NCBI RefSeq assembly: GCF_003967535.1
Contig: NZ_BIFR01000002.1
Coordinates: 992,001-1,056,000 of the forward strand
Reading direction: 5' to 3'
DNA length: 64,000 bases
DNA from: Tengunoibacter tsumagoiensis
GTDB lineage: Bacteria; Chloroflexota; Ktedonobacteria; Ktedonobacterales; Ktedonobacteraceae
Program-made: the position numbers and the translations under genes
The notes under the pieces: model-generated
Database searches by the model: none
The model's input: only the letters and a program-made list of their open reading frames with translations
What the model was told of the DNA's origin: nothing
Shown: positions 52,817 to 61,782 of the stretch, one piece after another
How the letters are laid out: each line of letters opens with the position of its first letter
Position numbering within the stretch: position 1 is the stretch's first letter

Positions 52817-53104
52817 CTACAATTGCGGAAGCCACCTGCGAGTGGCAGATACTCCACTGGAGGAATCACTAGCAGCCGATAGGTTCCTCTCCTTTGCAGC
52901 ATTCATGGTATCGTCGACCTGATACTGGCTGGGATAGTCGCAGGCCTCGTTGTTCCCATATGAATTGCAGATACCATTGCCGACTCCTTCGTCTAAACCC
53001 AGATAAAACATATTTGGGCCTGAAACTCGAAATGGATTTCCATTAAGCGTTAGTTGAGACCCGGAACGGGTCTCAAAACCACTCACCGCAGCATGCGCTT
53101 TCTG
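52817..53104 (-). pseudogene. Inverted N-terminal fragment of a GH5-like gene
   Basis: Read on the minus strand, KAHAAVSGFETRSGSQLTLN, GNPFRVSGPNMFYLGLDEGV and SQYQVDDTMNAAK match the mature N-terminus of the secreted enzyme at 36.9 kb (AHAATVSGFVTRSGSHLMLN). Only the signal-cleavage site and about 65 residues are kept; the likeness stops after NAAK. It lies back to back with the leader and discoidin remnants on the plus strand. Confidence 0.7.
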
Positions 53105-53130
53105 ATGAGATGATGAAACAAGCGCAAAAG

Positions 53131-53300
53131 CTCATTGATTATCAGCACTTTTTTGTTGATTGACTACGTCATACATGTGCCATTTTCATTTATAGTTAGA
53201 ATGGTGTCTATGCTTCTGAAAAAAGCTTACCACTTCAATCCCTTCAGACCTGTATGCAAATTGGTCTGGAGCATACAAACAACGCTGTTTATGTATAAAA
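53131..53300 (+). repeat. Leader-sequence repeat, copy 3 (partial)
   Basis: CACTTTTTTGTTGATTGACT and CATTTATAGTTAGAATG match the first part of the leader before the GH5-like gene (GCTTTTTTGTTGATTGATTG and CATTTATAGTTGTAAC at 36616-36672). The likeness fades after about 53200 and the hairpin part is absent. Confidence 0.5.
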
Positions 53301-53320
53301 TGAAGGCCAAAAGGAGGATC

Positions 53321-53877
53321 TTCGTACGCATCAGCGCCAGTACCCTTCCTGGTGACGATGGAGGGACCTATCGCATGGCTTTCGCTGAAGTCGAAGCTTA
53401 TGCACTGGTGAATGTGGCTCGCACGGCAACGCCCCTGGCCACAAGCTCAGTTGAGGATACCAACATCAAGTGGGGATTGCAATACGTGAACGATGGACAG
53501 CACAATTCGATCCTGTATTCCTCATTGGGTTGGATCAGCAGCAATAGCTTGCAAAACAATCATACAGAGACACTCACGCTCAACCTGGGAACTGCCAAAA
53601 CCTTTACCTATGTTGATCTCTATCCTCGCAACGATACTGGCGTAGTCGGGACCGACTTTCCGGTTGATTTCACTATCGATGCTTCCAGCGATGGTACGAC
53701 CTGGGCTCCCCTCGTGACCAGGCTGGCTACCCCACTCCCAGTGATGGCGGTGTGCAACGCTTTAGCTTCGTTACCCAGACAATACAGTATCTGCGTATAC
53801 AAGCGACGAAACTGCGTGGAGATGGGGACGGAGGTACGACCTATCGTGTGGCCTTCGCCGAAGTCGAAGCTTACTAG
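53321..53877 (+). pseudogene. Tandem discoidin-domain remnant with frameshift
   Basis: The frame begins at the very end of one discoidin domain (FVRISASTLPGDDGGTYRMA then FAEVEAY), runs through a second (ARTATPLATSSVEDTNIKWG, SSLGWISSNSLQNNHTETLT, YPRNDTGVVGTDFPVDF), and shifts frame near 53735. The true end, FVTQTIQYLRIQATKLRGDG then TTYRVAFAEVEAY, lies in the next frame and stops at 53877. It is the decayed tail of a second GH5-discoidin-type enzyme. Confidence 0.7.
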
Positions 53878-53909
53878 GAGACCGCTCGCTTTGAACAGAT
53901 AACTTTATG

Positions 53910-53970
53910 ATGAGTCATCGCGAATGTTCGAAGAGTTAAAAGGGCTCCTCGGCAATTCGGGATGACTCAT
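53910..53970. repeat. Hairpin repeat element, copy 2
   Basis: ATGAGTCATCGCGAAT (53910-53925) pairs with ATTCGGGATGACTCAT (53955-53970), with one mismatch. The loop contains AGAGTTAAAAG, like GTTTTAAAAG in copy 1 at 36478-36521. Confidence 0.5.
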
Positions 53971-54044
53971 AGAAGCTCTTCTGGGAGCGTAGTTTGTAAC
54001 CACTGGGGGCTTACCAAGCTCCCTCACAGTTAAGGAGGAATGAT

Positions 54045-55424
54045 ATGGCTGGATGGGATATATTGGAGAACCTTGTTCGCCAGGAAGTGATCCAGAGACG
54101 AGAGGAAGGGTGTGGAACTGAAGGCTTTATTCAGCAGATAGAGCAGGCCGCAGGACAGGAGCAACGACTGATGGAGATATATATGGCTTTGCAAGCGCTT
54201 CCTATACAGACTGATTTTCCTTTTGCTGAACCAAATGATTTGGAAGCTATTCGTGCTGAGCGACCGGAGCCGGTAGATCTCTCTCCCAGGGACCTTTCTG
54301 AAGAGGACTGGTACGATAAATTTCTGGGGGCCTGGTTGGGACGTTGTGCTGGTTGTGCCCTGGGGAAACCTCTTGAAACGGGGCTTTTTATGCACGGTGG
54401 TTGGACGTATGTCAAACGCTGGTTTGAAGGTGCAGATGCCTGGCCTATCACAGGCTATACTCCTGCACAATCGCGCGCACAAGCAGAAGATGGTCTTGAG
54501 ATTACGAACAGCAGCATCAAGAGCACGCGGGAACATATCCGTTTCATGGAGACCGACGATGATATACGCTATACCGTCTTAGGTTTGTTGCTGTTAGAGG
54601 AACGCGGCAGCAACTTTGACGCATGGGATATTGGCAAACTCTGGCATCGTACACTTCCCTATGAATATGTGGCGACAGCAGAGGCGCAAAGTTATCTGAA
54701 TTTCTCGCAGGTGACATCTCATGCCCAAAGAAACGAAGTGCCTTCCAATTGGAACATCCAGACACAGGACTGGGTACGGACATATCTTAATCCCTATCGT
54801 GAGTGGATCGGCGCACAGATTCGGGTCGACGGTTGGGCATATGGTGCGGCAGGACGGCCTGAACTGGCTGCTGAACTGGCCTGGCGTGATGCATCGTTCT
54901 CACATGTCAAAAACGGTATCTATGGGGCGATGTTTATGGCCGCCATGATTTCAGCTGCCTTTATTGAAGACGACATGGAGCGCATCATCGCGATTGGCTT
55001 GAGCAAAATTCCGCGCAATTGCCGTCTGGCACATGATATTCGGCGCGCTTGTGAGATCGCGCATGCGGCTCAGAGCCAGGAAGAATTGGTTGAGTCAATC
55101 TGGCAAGCGTTCAAGCACTATGGACATGTGCATACAAATAACAATGCAGCGCTGGTGGTGGCCGCGCTTCTTTTTGCGCAGGATGATTATCAGACCGCAA
55201 TAACAACTGCGGTACTGGGTGGTTGGGATACCGACTGTAATGGAGCGACGGTTGGCTCTATCATGGGCGCGAAACTGGGTGCGCGGGCCATTCCAGAGCA
55301 TTGGACTGCGCCGCTGCATGACATGTTGTATGCCGAGATTCATGGCTTCGATCCAATCTCAATCTCTACCTGCGCTAAACGAAGCTATAAAGTCTTTCAA
55401 CGTTTGCGCGGCCAGCAGCTCTAA
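54045..55424 (+). CDS. ADP-ribosylglycohydrolase-family (DraG-like) protein
   Basis: This 459-residue protein has an N-terminal helical region (~1-95) and then the DraG fold: WYDKFLGAWLGRCAGCALGK, the metal-site Asp cluster METDDDIRYTVLGLLLLEER, and the late metal/ribose motif VLGGWDTDCNGATVGSIMGA. These are the residues that bind two Mg ions in ADP-ribosylhydrolases. AAGGAGG and ATG 54045 give a strong start. Many relatives lie in carbohydrate-utilisation loci, and this one sits 50 bases before a rhamnosidase-type gene, so hydrolysis of an unusual glycoside is as likely as removal of ADP-ribose from a protein. Confidence 0.85.
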   Translation: MAGWDILENLVRQEVIQRREEGCGTEGFIQQIEQAAGQEQRLMEIYMALQALPIQTDFPFAEPNDLEAIRAERPEPVDLSPRDLSEEDWYDKFLGAWLGRCAGCALGKPLETGLFMHGGWTYVKRWFEGADAWPITGYTPAQSRAQAEDGLEITNSSIKSTREHIRFMETDDDIRYTVLGLLLLEERGSNFDAWDIGKLWHRTLPYEYVATAEAQSYLNFSQVTSHAQRNEVPSNWNIQTQDWVRTYLNPYREWIGAQIRVDGWAYGAAGRPELAAELAWRDASFSHVKNGIYGAMFMAAMISAAFIEDDMERIIAIGLSKIPRNCRLAHDIRRACEIAHAAQSQEELVESIWQAFKHYGHVHTNNNAALVVAALLFAQDDYQTAITTAVLGGWDTDCNGATVGSIMGAKLGARAIPEHWTAPLHDMLYAEIHGFDPISISTCAKRSYKVFQRLRGQQL

Positions 55425-55474
55425 TAGTATCTATTTTCACTATTTGAACAAAGAGAACATGGAAGAGTAATAGT

Positions 55475-58312
55475 ATGCAGTTTCAAGCCCATTGGATATG
55501 GAAGAGAGGCGAAGCGATACCCCGGAATGTGGTGATGCAATTTCGTCAGACGTTTCACCTGACACAGCCTCTTCCCAGTATGTCTTTACATATCAGTGCA
55601 GATAGTCGTTATATTCTCTTTCTCAATGGGGTACGTCTGGGATATGGTCCAGCGCGCGCCTTTCATGAGCACTATGAGTATGATACCTATGATGTGTCGC
55701 CCCATCTTGCTGAAGGCATAAATGTCATCGCCGTCATGGTTCAGCATTGGGGTGAAGGAACATTTTTGCAAAGAGTTGGACGTGCTGGTCTGCTCGTACA
55801 ATTGGATAACCAGTTGACCCATGAGACGGTGGTGGCAACAACTGAAGATTGGCGTGTCAAGCGTGCCTATAGCTATCGACAAGATACTGTACGTATCGCC
55901 TGTCAGCTCCCCTGGGAAGAACAATTTGATGCACGCTTAGAGGAGAAAGGATGGACAACTACTCTTTTTGACGATACCACATGGGAACACGCTGTGGAAC
56001 TTGGCCCGGTAGGCATGCAGCCATGGGGTGACCTTCTGGCCCGCACTATTCCATTTCTCAGCGACGAGCCAGTGTCGCCGGTACGGATAACCGCCGCCGG
56101 ACTCTGGCGACGTCCAGAGGTCGTGGCAGCCATCCATCTCCTACCGTATATTGCCCCTGGCGATCTCACTGTTAAAAAGCAGTATATAGATATAGTACTT
56201 GCCACTATTCTACAGATGCCAGAAAAGGGTGAGGTAACAGTGAAGATCTGCAGCCCATATGGGCAAGGTCCACAACTTATCATCGATGGGCAAGTGAGTG
56301 AATGGCAACCGTCATCCTCAGATAGAGAAGTAGAGTGTCAGCTCGCTCAAGGCGACCATGTGTTGTTATTGAATTGGCAGGGTGAGGGGCATGATCTAGA
56401 CATCACTATCACAGTCAGCGGTCAAGAGGGTATGAGCGTGAGGCCACTCCTTGAGAACAGTGAAAGCTGCTGGTATATTGCTGTTACACCGTGGGAGAGC
56501 CGTGCAGCAATTTTACATGCAACCACTATTGATGAATTACTGGCCAGTGGAGGTACCTGGCAGGTGGTTTCAGCCCTGAATGCACCAACCGTTGATGTGT
56601 ATATGGATATTACCTCCAGTCGTGTCGTGATAGAACAACACAGTCAAGTTAGCTTGCCCATTGACGTACCTGCAACAGAGCCACAGCTTGCACAACACTA
56701 TCTTATTGATTTTGGGCGTGAAGTTATTGGCTGGATTACATTCGAGCTAGAAGCACCTGCAGGGGCAATTATCGATCTGGTAGGCATCGAAGGTATTCAA
56801 AAGGGGCAGCTTCAATGGACAGAGTATATGAATAACTCGCTGCGCTACACCTGTCGGGATGGATTGCAGACATACACTTCGACAACACGGCGTGGCTTTC
56901 GCTATCTCGTAATCGCAGTTCATAGTGCCACTGCTCCTGTACGACTGAATACTCTGCTCACCTCACTCTCAACCTACCCTGGTCGTCAACGCGGGAGCTT
57001 CCGTTGCTCCGATGTACGTCTGACCCAGATCTGGGAGATGTGTGCCTATACGCTCAGAATGTGTACAGAAGATACTTTTACCGACTGCCCCGCCTATGAG
57101 CAGACGTTATGGACAGGTGATGCCTACATTGACACCATGGTTCATGCGGTTGTCCATGGAGATCCGCGTATCGTGAAGCGAAACCTGAAGCTGGTGGCCG
57201 ATTCTTTGCGTTATCTACCAGTGGTTAATTCTCAGGTGCCGAGCGATTGGGAAGAAGACCTCATTCCCAACTGGAGTTGGTTATGGACTCTGGGATGTCT
57301 AGAGTACTATCACTATACAGGCGATCTGCAGACGATACAAGAACTCTATCCGGCCCTTGTACAGCAGGCTGATTTTATTTTGCAGGCGCGCAATACGTTT
57401 GGGCTCTTTGAAATGCGTGGTGTATGGCATCTGTTGGATTGGGCACCGCTGGATGATAGAGAACCGAACATCATTGCACACGAAAATATATTCGCAGTCG
57501 CTGCCTTGCGTGCGACTGCTGCTTTAGCCAGAATCGTCAACGATATGTCAGCTGTAGAGCGCTATGAGCAGGGAGCTGATCAGATGCAGAGCGCCATCAA
57601 CAACGTTTTCTGGTCTGAGCAAGAACAGGCATATGTTGACAGTCTCCATGGTGATGGAGAGCTGAGCACAACCATCTCGCAGCCGACCAATATCAGTGCG
57701 CTTTTTGTAGAGGTGGCTACTAAGCAGCGGGCGAGTGTGCTCATGCCTGCTGTCGTAAAGAAGCCTGATCACTGGGTACGCACGGGAAGTCCGTGGATGT
57801 TATCCTTCAACCTTCAGGTGCTGGCACGTGAAAAGAAAAGTTCAGAGATGCTTACAATGATCCGCAATTATTGGGGCGATATGCTTGATAAAGGAGCCAC
57901 CACCACCTGGGAGGCCTTCGCAGGCTGGATGCCCAATGGACGCTGGTCTCGTTCCTGGTGTCATGCCTGGTCAACGATGCCCGCCTATGTACTCTCATCG
58001 GTTGTACTTGGTATTCGTCCGCTTGAAGCGGGTTTTGCGCATAGTTTGATTGCGCCTCAACTCTGTGGGATGTCCTGGGCGCAGGGTAGTATGCCTACGC
58101 CACATGGAGAGATCGACGTATGGATAGAAGCTGAAGCAGGAAGTTTGATGTTACAGGTTCACTTGCCGTCTGAGATCTCAGCAGAAGTGCGTTTACCAGT
58201 CCATAAAAAGAGTAATCCTGGCGTTATCGGCTCAATAGCCCGAATAACGCAGGTAGATAATGAATGGCGTATCGCACTGCCTCAGGGTTCAAGAGTAACT
58301 ATAGAAGTGTAA
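55475..58312 (+). CDS. Alpha-L-rhamnosidase-like glycoside hydrolase (GH78 type), second copy
   Basis: This 945-residue cytoplasmic-type protein (no signal peptide) has the full GH78 arrangement. It includes N-terminal beta-sandwich domains (PSMSLHISADSRYILFLNGV then GYGPARAFHEHYEYDTYDVS), a further beta domain (~200-420), the (alpha/alpha)6 barrel with MCTEDTFTDCPAYEQTLWTG, WTLGCLEYYHYTGDLQTIQE and SWCHAWSTMPAYVLSSVVLG, and a C-terminal beta domain with WAQGSMPTPHGEIDV. It is longer than the first copy by an extra N-terminal domain. The DraG-like gene precedes it by 50 bases and the beta-helix gene follows closely, so the three are probably one operon. The ribosome binding site is weak (GAAGAGTAATAGT). 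Confidence 0.87.
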   Translation: MQFQAHWIWKRGEAIPRNVVMQFRQTFHLTQPLPSMSLHISADSRYILFLNGVRLGYGPARAFHEHYEYDTYDVSPHLAEGINVIAVMVQHWGEGTFLQRVGRAGLLVQLDNQLTHETVVATTEDWRVKRAYSYRQDTVRIACQLPWEEQFDARLEEKGWTTTLFDDTTWEHAVELGPVGMQPWGDLLARTIPFLSDEPVSPVRITAAGLWRRPEVVAAIHLLPYIAPGDLTVKKQYIDIVLATILQMPEKGEVTVKICSPYGQGPQLIIDGQVSEWQPSSSDREVECQLAQGDHVLLLNWQGEGHDLDITITVSGQEGMSVRPLLENSESCWYIAVTPWESRAAILHATTIDELLASGGTWQVVSALNAPTVDVYMDITSSRVVIEQHSQVSLPIDVPATEPQLAQHYLIDFGREVIGWITFELEAPAGAIIDLVGIEGIQKGQLQWTEYMNNSLRYTCRDGLQTYTSTTRRGFRYLVIAVHSATAPVRLNTLLTSLSTYPGRQRGSFRCSDVRLTQIWEMCAYTLRMCTEDTFTDCPAYEQTLWTGDAYIDTMVHAVVHGDPRIVKRNLKLVADSLRYLPVVNSQVPSDWEEDLIPNWSWLWTLGCLEYYHYTGDLQTIQELYPALVQQADFILQARNTFGLFEMRGVWHLLDWAPLDDREPNIIAHENIFAVAALRATAALARIVNDMSAVERYEQGADQMQSAINNVFWSEQEQAYVDSLHGDGELSTTISQPTNISALFVEVATKQRASVLMPAVVKKPDHWVRTGSPWMLSFNLQVLAREKKSSEMLTMIRNYWGDMLDKGATTTWEAFAGWMPNGRWSRSWCHAWSTMPAYVLSSVVLGIRPLEAGFAHSLIAPQLCGMSWAQGSMPTPHGEIDVWIEAEAGSLMLQVHLPSEISAEVRLPVHKKSNPGVIGSIARITQVDNEWRIALPQGSRVTIEV

Positions 58313-58354
58313 TGATGTATAGTTGACCATTTATTGAGTAGCATGGAGTATAAG

Positions 58355-59986
58355 ATGATACGTTGGCATAGCTTCCTTCTCTTCATTTTTATGAGTGGTA
58401 TCTGTCTGACGGGTACGTTTTTGGTCATGATGCAGACGAGCAGAGCAGCAGGGGCAGTCTATTATGTTTCGACCACAGGTAATGATAACAATGTGGGTAC
58501 GATTGATCAGCCTTTTGCATCAATCAGTCGTGCAGGCTCTGTGGCGAAGGCAGGTGACAGAATAGATGTGCGTGGCGGCGTCTATGCGCTCTCTGACGGA
58601 GTGCTGATTGGAACTACAGGGAGCCCTGGCGCTTTGATTACCTACGAGGCCTATCCTGGTGAGCAAGTTATATTGGATGGAAGCCATGCAAAAGCGGATG
58701 CAACCTGTCTGGTTATCATGGGCCAATATAACAGCGTGAAAAATTTCACCTGCCAGGGTCCCTGGTTTCAAGGTATTCTGGCGTGGAATGCCCAGCACGA
58801 TCAGATTATCGGTAATAGTGTACATGATACAACCGCGTATGGCATGTTAATTGCAGGCGATAAAATGGGGAGTACGGCCGATATTTTTGTGCAAGGTAAT
58901 ACTATTTTTCACAATGGCGGTGTCCAGAATGGCACGGGTGGGATCGATGCTACCTATGCGACTGCTGTGACGCTTGCTGGAAATATTATTTATGGGAACC
59001 GTGGGCTCGGTTTAGACATTAATGGGTGTGATACCGTTGATATGGTGGGAAATGTCTTACATGATAATACTGGTGTCGAGATCCAATATAACAACACCAT
59101 AAATACCACAGCTGAACAGAATTTTGTGTACGAGTCGACAAGTGCGAGCAATCATGCTGATGGGAAGCTTCCCCATGGAGTCCAATTTGGCAATTTTTCA
59201 GATATTGGCGCAAACCCCATCAATAACAATGTTGTACGGAACAATATTTTCGTTGGACAAGATACAGGGTTTATATATGTGAGTGTGGGGCTTGGAGGTG
59301 GTCTGAAAAACACAGTGGTCGCGAACAATACCTTTTATGGTGGACCAGGTGGTTTTGTCGTCTATATCGATCCAGATGCCGGGCACCAGAACACCCAGTT
59401 TGTCAATAACATTTTTATGGGTACCCATTCGGGCTGGGTTGGTGATGTACCGCAGAGTGCTGGCTTGCAATTTCAACACAATACCTGGTGGGGAGGCGAT
59501 GGAAATGCTATAGGGGGAGCCAGTGCCAGTGATGTTAATGCCAATCCACAATTTGTTGGTGAAGGATCGTTGGATGCTGCAAGCTATCAATTGCAGGCTG
59601 CTTCTGCCCTACGTGGCAAAGGTGTTCATCTCGCCACTGTGACGAATGATTTTGCTGGCAGCAAACGTCCTATTCAAGGTAGCTATGATATTGGTGCATA
59701 TCAATATGCCAGTGCTCAAGCCGTAGATGTGACACCACAGCCAACTCCGATTGTAACTCCGACCCCAACCCAGGCATGGCGTACGCAGGTTGTTTTCGGT
59801 GCTCCAAAGACAACAAAATATGCAGTCCAGGGTCCCCCTGCAACTATCAAGGGTCATACAAACACTTCACCATTCAGCCCTCTGCTGTATATCGTTGGGG
59901 GCGTTGGTGCTCTACTGTTGCTAGGAGGTGCCATTTTTTGGGTATGGTCAAGAAGAAACAAGTCAAAAACACCTATAGTAGAGTAA
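58355..59986 (+). CDS. Cell-surface right-handed beta-helix protein with C-terminal membrane anchor
   Basis: This ~543-residue protein has a signal peptide (MIRWHSFLLFIFMSGICLTG, cleaved near SRAAGA); ATG 58355 is favoured by TGGAG upstream, with ATG 58334 and 58343 as alternatives. The DUF1565-like start VYYVSTTGNDNNVGTIDQPF leads into a parallel beta-helix with many N-x-I/V turns (NIIYGNRGLGLDINGC, NNVVRNNIFVGQDTG). Then comes a Pro/Thr-rich spacer (TPQPTPIVTPTPTQ), one helix (LLYIVGGVGALLLLGGAIFW) and a basic tail (RRNKSK). It is probably a polysaccharide lyase or glycosidase held on the outer face of the membrane. It lacks a sortase LPxTG motif. Confidence 0.8.
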   Translation: MIRWHSFLLFIFMSGICLTGTFLVMMQTSRAAGAVYYVSTTGNDNNVGTIDQPFASISRAGSVAKAGDRIDVRGGVYALSDGVLIGTTGSPGALITYEAYPGEQVILDGSHAKADATCLVIMGQYNSVKNFTCQGPWFQGILAWNAQHDQIIGNSVHDTTAYGMLIAGDKMGSTADIFVQGNTIFHNGGVQNGTGGIDATYATAVTLAGNIIYGNRGLGLDINGCDTVDMVGNVLHDNTGVEIQYNNTINTTAEQNFVYESTSASNHADGKLPHGVQFGNFSDIGANPINNNVVRNNIFVGQDTGFIYVSVGLGGGLKNTVVANNTFYGGPGGFVVYIDPDAGHQNTQFVNNIFMGTHSGWVGDVPQSAGLQFQHNTWWGGDGNAIGGASASDVNANPQFVGEGSLDAASYQLQAASALRGKGVHLATVTNDFAGSKRPIQGSYDIGAYQYASAQAVDVTPQPTPIVTPTPTQAWRTQVVFGAPKTTKYAVQGPPATIKGHTNTSPFSPLLYIVGGVGALLLLGGAIFWVWSRRNKSKTPIVE

Positions 59987-60790
59987 CTTCCTGCTAAGCT
60001 GCTGATATTTAGATGAGATGACCAGACCTGGTATATAATGTTACTCTTCGATCTCTTCAAGTGCAGGAATCAGACGAAGATAGCTAATTGGCTTGATAAA
60101 TTCTGTATGTAATCCGTGTTGTTGTGGCTTTTGCTGAGCATGTGCAACTTTCTCAGAATAAGCTGGGTACGAGACGTGCAAACTGTAATCGACAACAGAA
60201 AGCCCACTGGTACGACGCTTCTCATGTTCCCGACCAAACAGACCATTCCAGGCTCCTGTATCACAGGAAACAACGCCAGGAAGTACAATGCCTGCTTGCA
60301 GCGTCTTTTTTGGAAACAAGCAGAGGTCCCTATTCTTCTTTATCAGAGAATGAGGCTCAACGATAAAGGTTGAATAAGTGAAAGATGCCTCTCTTTCACT
60401 TTTAAGCAAAGAAGTGAGTTCTCGTAAGAATAAGACCACTTTCCAAGCAAGTCAAAAGAAAACGGATGGTACCTATGCTAGAGTTTAGCACGGAACGTAC
60501 TAAAGACCCGCCTTTGGAGGTCACCTCCAATTCTTGGAGAGACCTGATGCATTTTATCTCTCCCATCCCCCTATCGCAACAAGAAAGCATTTGTGGGGGC
60601 CAATCAATTCTTCATTTGAAAAAGGCAGTCTATGAATACAGGCGTTCTACTGCCAGACTGGACTATGTGAGGAGAGATGCAGGACAGGGCTTTTTGGTTG
60701 TCCCGAAAGTCATGAGTGGGTGCAAAAAACGTCATTTCTTGCCAGGATAACGAAATTCCAAAACCGTTAAGAAAGTGAGAAATGACGTAA
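59987..60790. other. Region without an intact gene; possible IS left end
   Basis: Several overlapping short frames occur on both strands, but I recognise none. Near the right end, ACGTCATTTCT (~60729) and AGAAATGACGT (~60779) form an inverted repeat just before the transposase remnant. Confidence 0.35.
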
Positions 60791-60976
60791 ATGTACCTTA
60801 CCATATTCGGCGAAGTCGAGCAACATGAGCACGTCTCATTGGAGATTGATGTCGCTTCTTTGTACTCGGCATTTGAAAAAGTGAAAGACGGGCGGAAAGA
60901 CAGAGGAAAGCGCTATCCGATTGCGTTGATATTGATGCTCCTGTGTATGATCAGTCCCGTCATACCAGGGGAGTGA
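60791..60976 (+). pseudogene. N-terminal fragment of an ISAs1/H-repeat-type transposase
   Basis: SLYSAFEKVKDGRKDRGKRY then PIALILMLLCM matches the conserved start of ISAs1-family DDE transposases (LxxxFxxVxDxRxxxGxRYPLxxIL). The frame stops after 61 residues, and the DDE catalytic part is absent. An inverted repeat lies just upstream. Confidence 0.6.
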
Positions 60977-61088
60977 CGCAAGCTCGTGCAAAAGTACAAC
61001 GGACGAAATTGGAGGCACAGGAGTACACATCCGATGCAGAATAAGGGAGGAAAAAGCCGTCAGAAGAGTCTGAAGAAATCGAAAGTAT

Positions 61089-61307
61089 GTGAGTCTGGAA
61101 CGTGCCATTCAGGACTATCTCGATGACCATGAAGGCGGCAACCATAGTGAAAAAACGATCGAGTGGCATGCAACCGCTCTTGGACTCCTGAGAGGTTTTC
61201 TTGAGGGACGAGGTATCCTGCGCGTTATTGACGTTGATGCCCCAGATATCAGCGCGTGGTTTGTGCTCTTTGACATAGCGGGGCGAGGAGTCAGTTACGG
61301 GCGATAA
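61089..61307 (+). pseudogene. N-terminal fragment of a tyrosine recombinase
   Basis: From GTG 61089 the frame encodes SLERAIQDYLDDHEGGNHSE then KTIEWHATALGLLRGFLEGR and DVDAPDISAWF. This is the SAM-like core-binding domain of phage-type integrases. After 58 residues the likeness is lost, and the catalytic domain is missing. Confidence 0.6.
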
Positions 61308-61692
61308 TGTTACACAAGCTTTGATCTGTGTCACTACTCTCATTGTAGACGCCATGTCTTTTCTGTCGCTTGCTCAATTCGGTCTGTTTGCTGCGGCGCT
61401 CCTGGTCGCAGAGGGTATCGGTGGGAACGAACCAGATTGCTTGCTGAGGGCTAGAGAGATAGGGGGCAACGCATTGAGGGAAAAAGTTGCCCTCTGCGCC
61501 CCCTGCAACGATAACATTCTCTCCAGGCAGGATCAGGAGATCCTCAATGACCAGGGCGAAGTTCCTGGGCCACGATTCAACTGTCTCCCGGAATAGTTCT
61601 TCAACCGGGCGCTGAATCCAGCGCTGGTTCATATTCATAGAGAGAAATTTTTGAGCTTCGATGTCCTCTCCTCCCAGGCTTCCCTTTTATCT
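61291..61692 (-). pseudogene. Fragment of a nucleotide-kinase-like (P-loop family) gene
   Basis: The minus-strand frame is open back to a TAA near 61695 and encodes EAQKFLSMNMNQRWIQRPVE, LFRETVESWPRNFALVIEDL, LILPGENVIVAGGAEGNFFP and PYLSSPQQAIWFVPTD. The pattern resembles the middle part of small P-loop kinases, but the first half with the phosphate loop is missing and the C-terminus becomes irregular. Confidence 0.45.
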
Positions 61693-61782
61693 CCTCTCAG
61701 CAACCAGGCGGTGACTTGAAAAAGGAGTCTGGGCGTGGTACAGTGCCGAGAAATTATAAATTCATCTTTAAGGAGTTGTCTT

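Noticed and set aside
60041-60439. Overlapping frames of 132 codons (minus) and 80-85 codons (plus) after the beta-helix gene.
   Set aside because: None shows a recognisable domain or a good ribosome binding site; the region is more likely non-coding or decayed.
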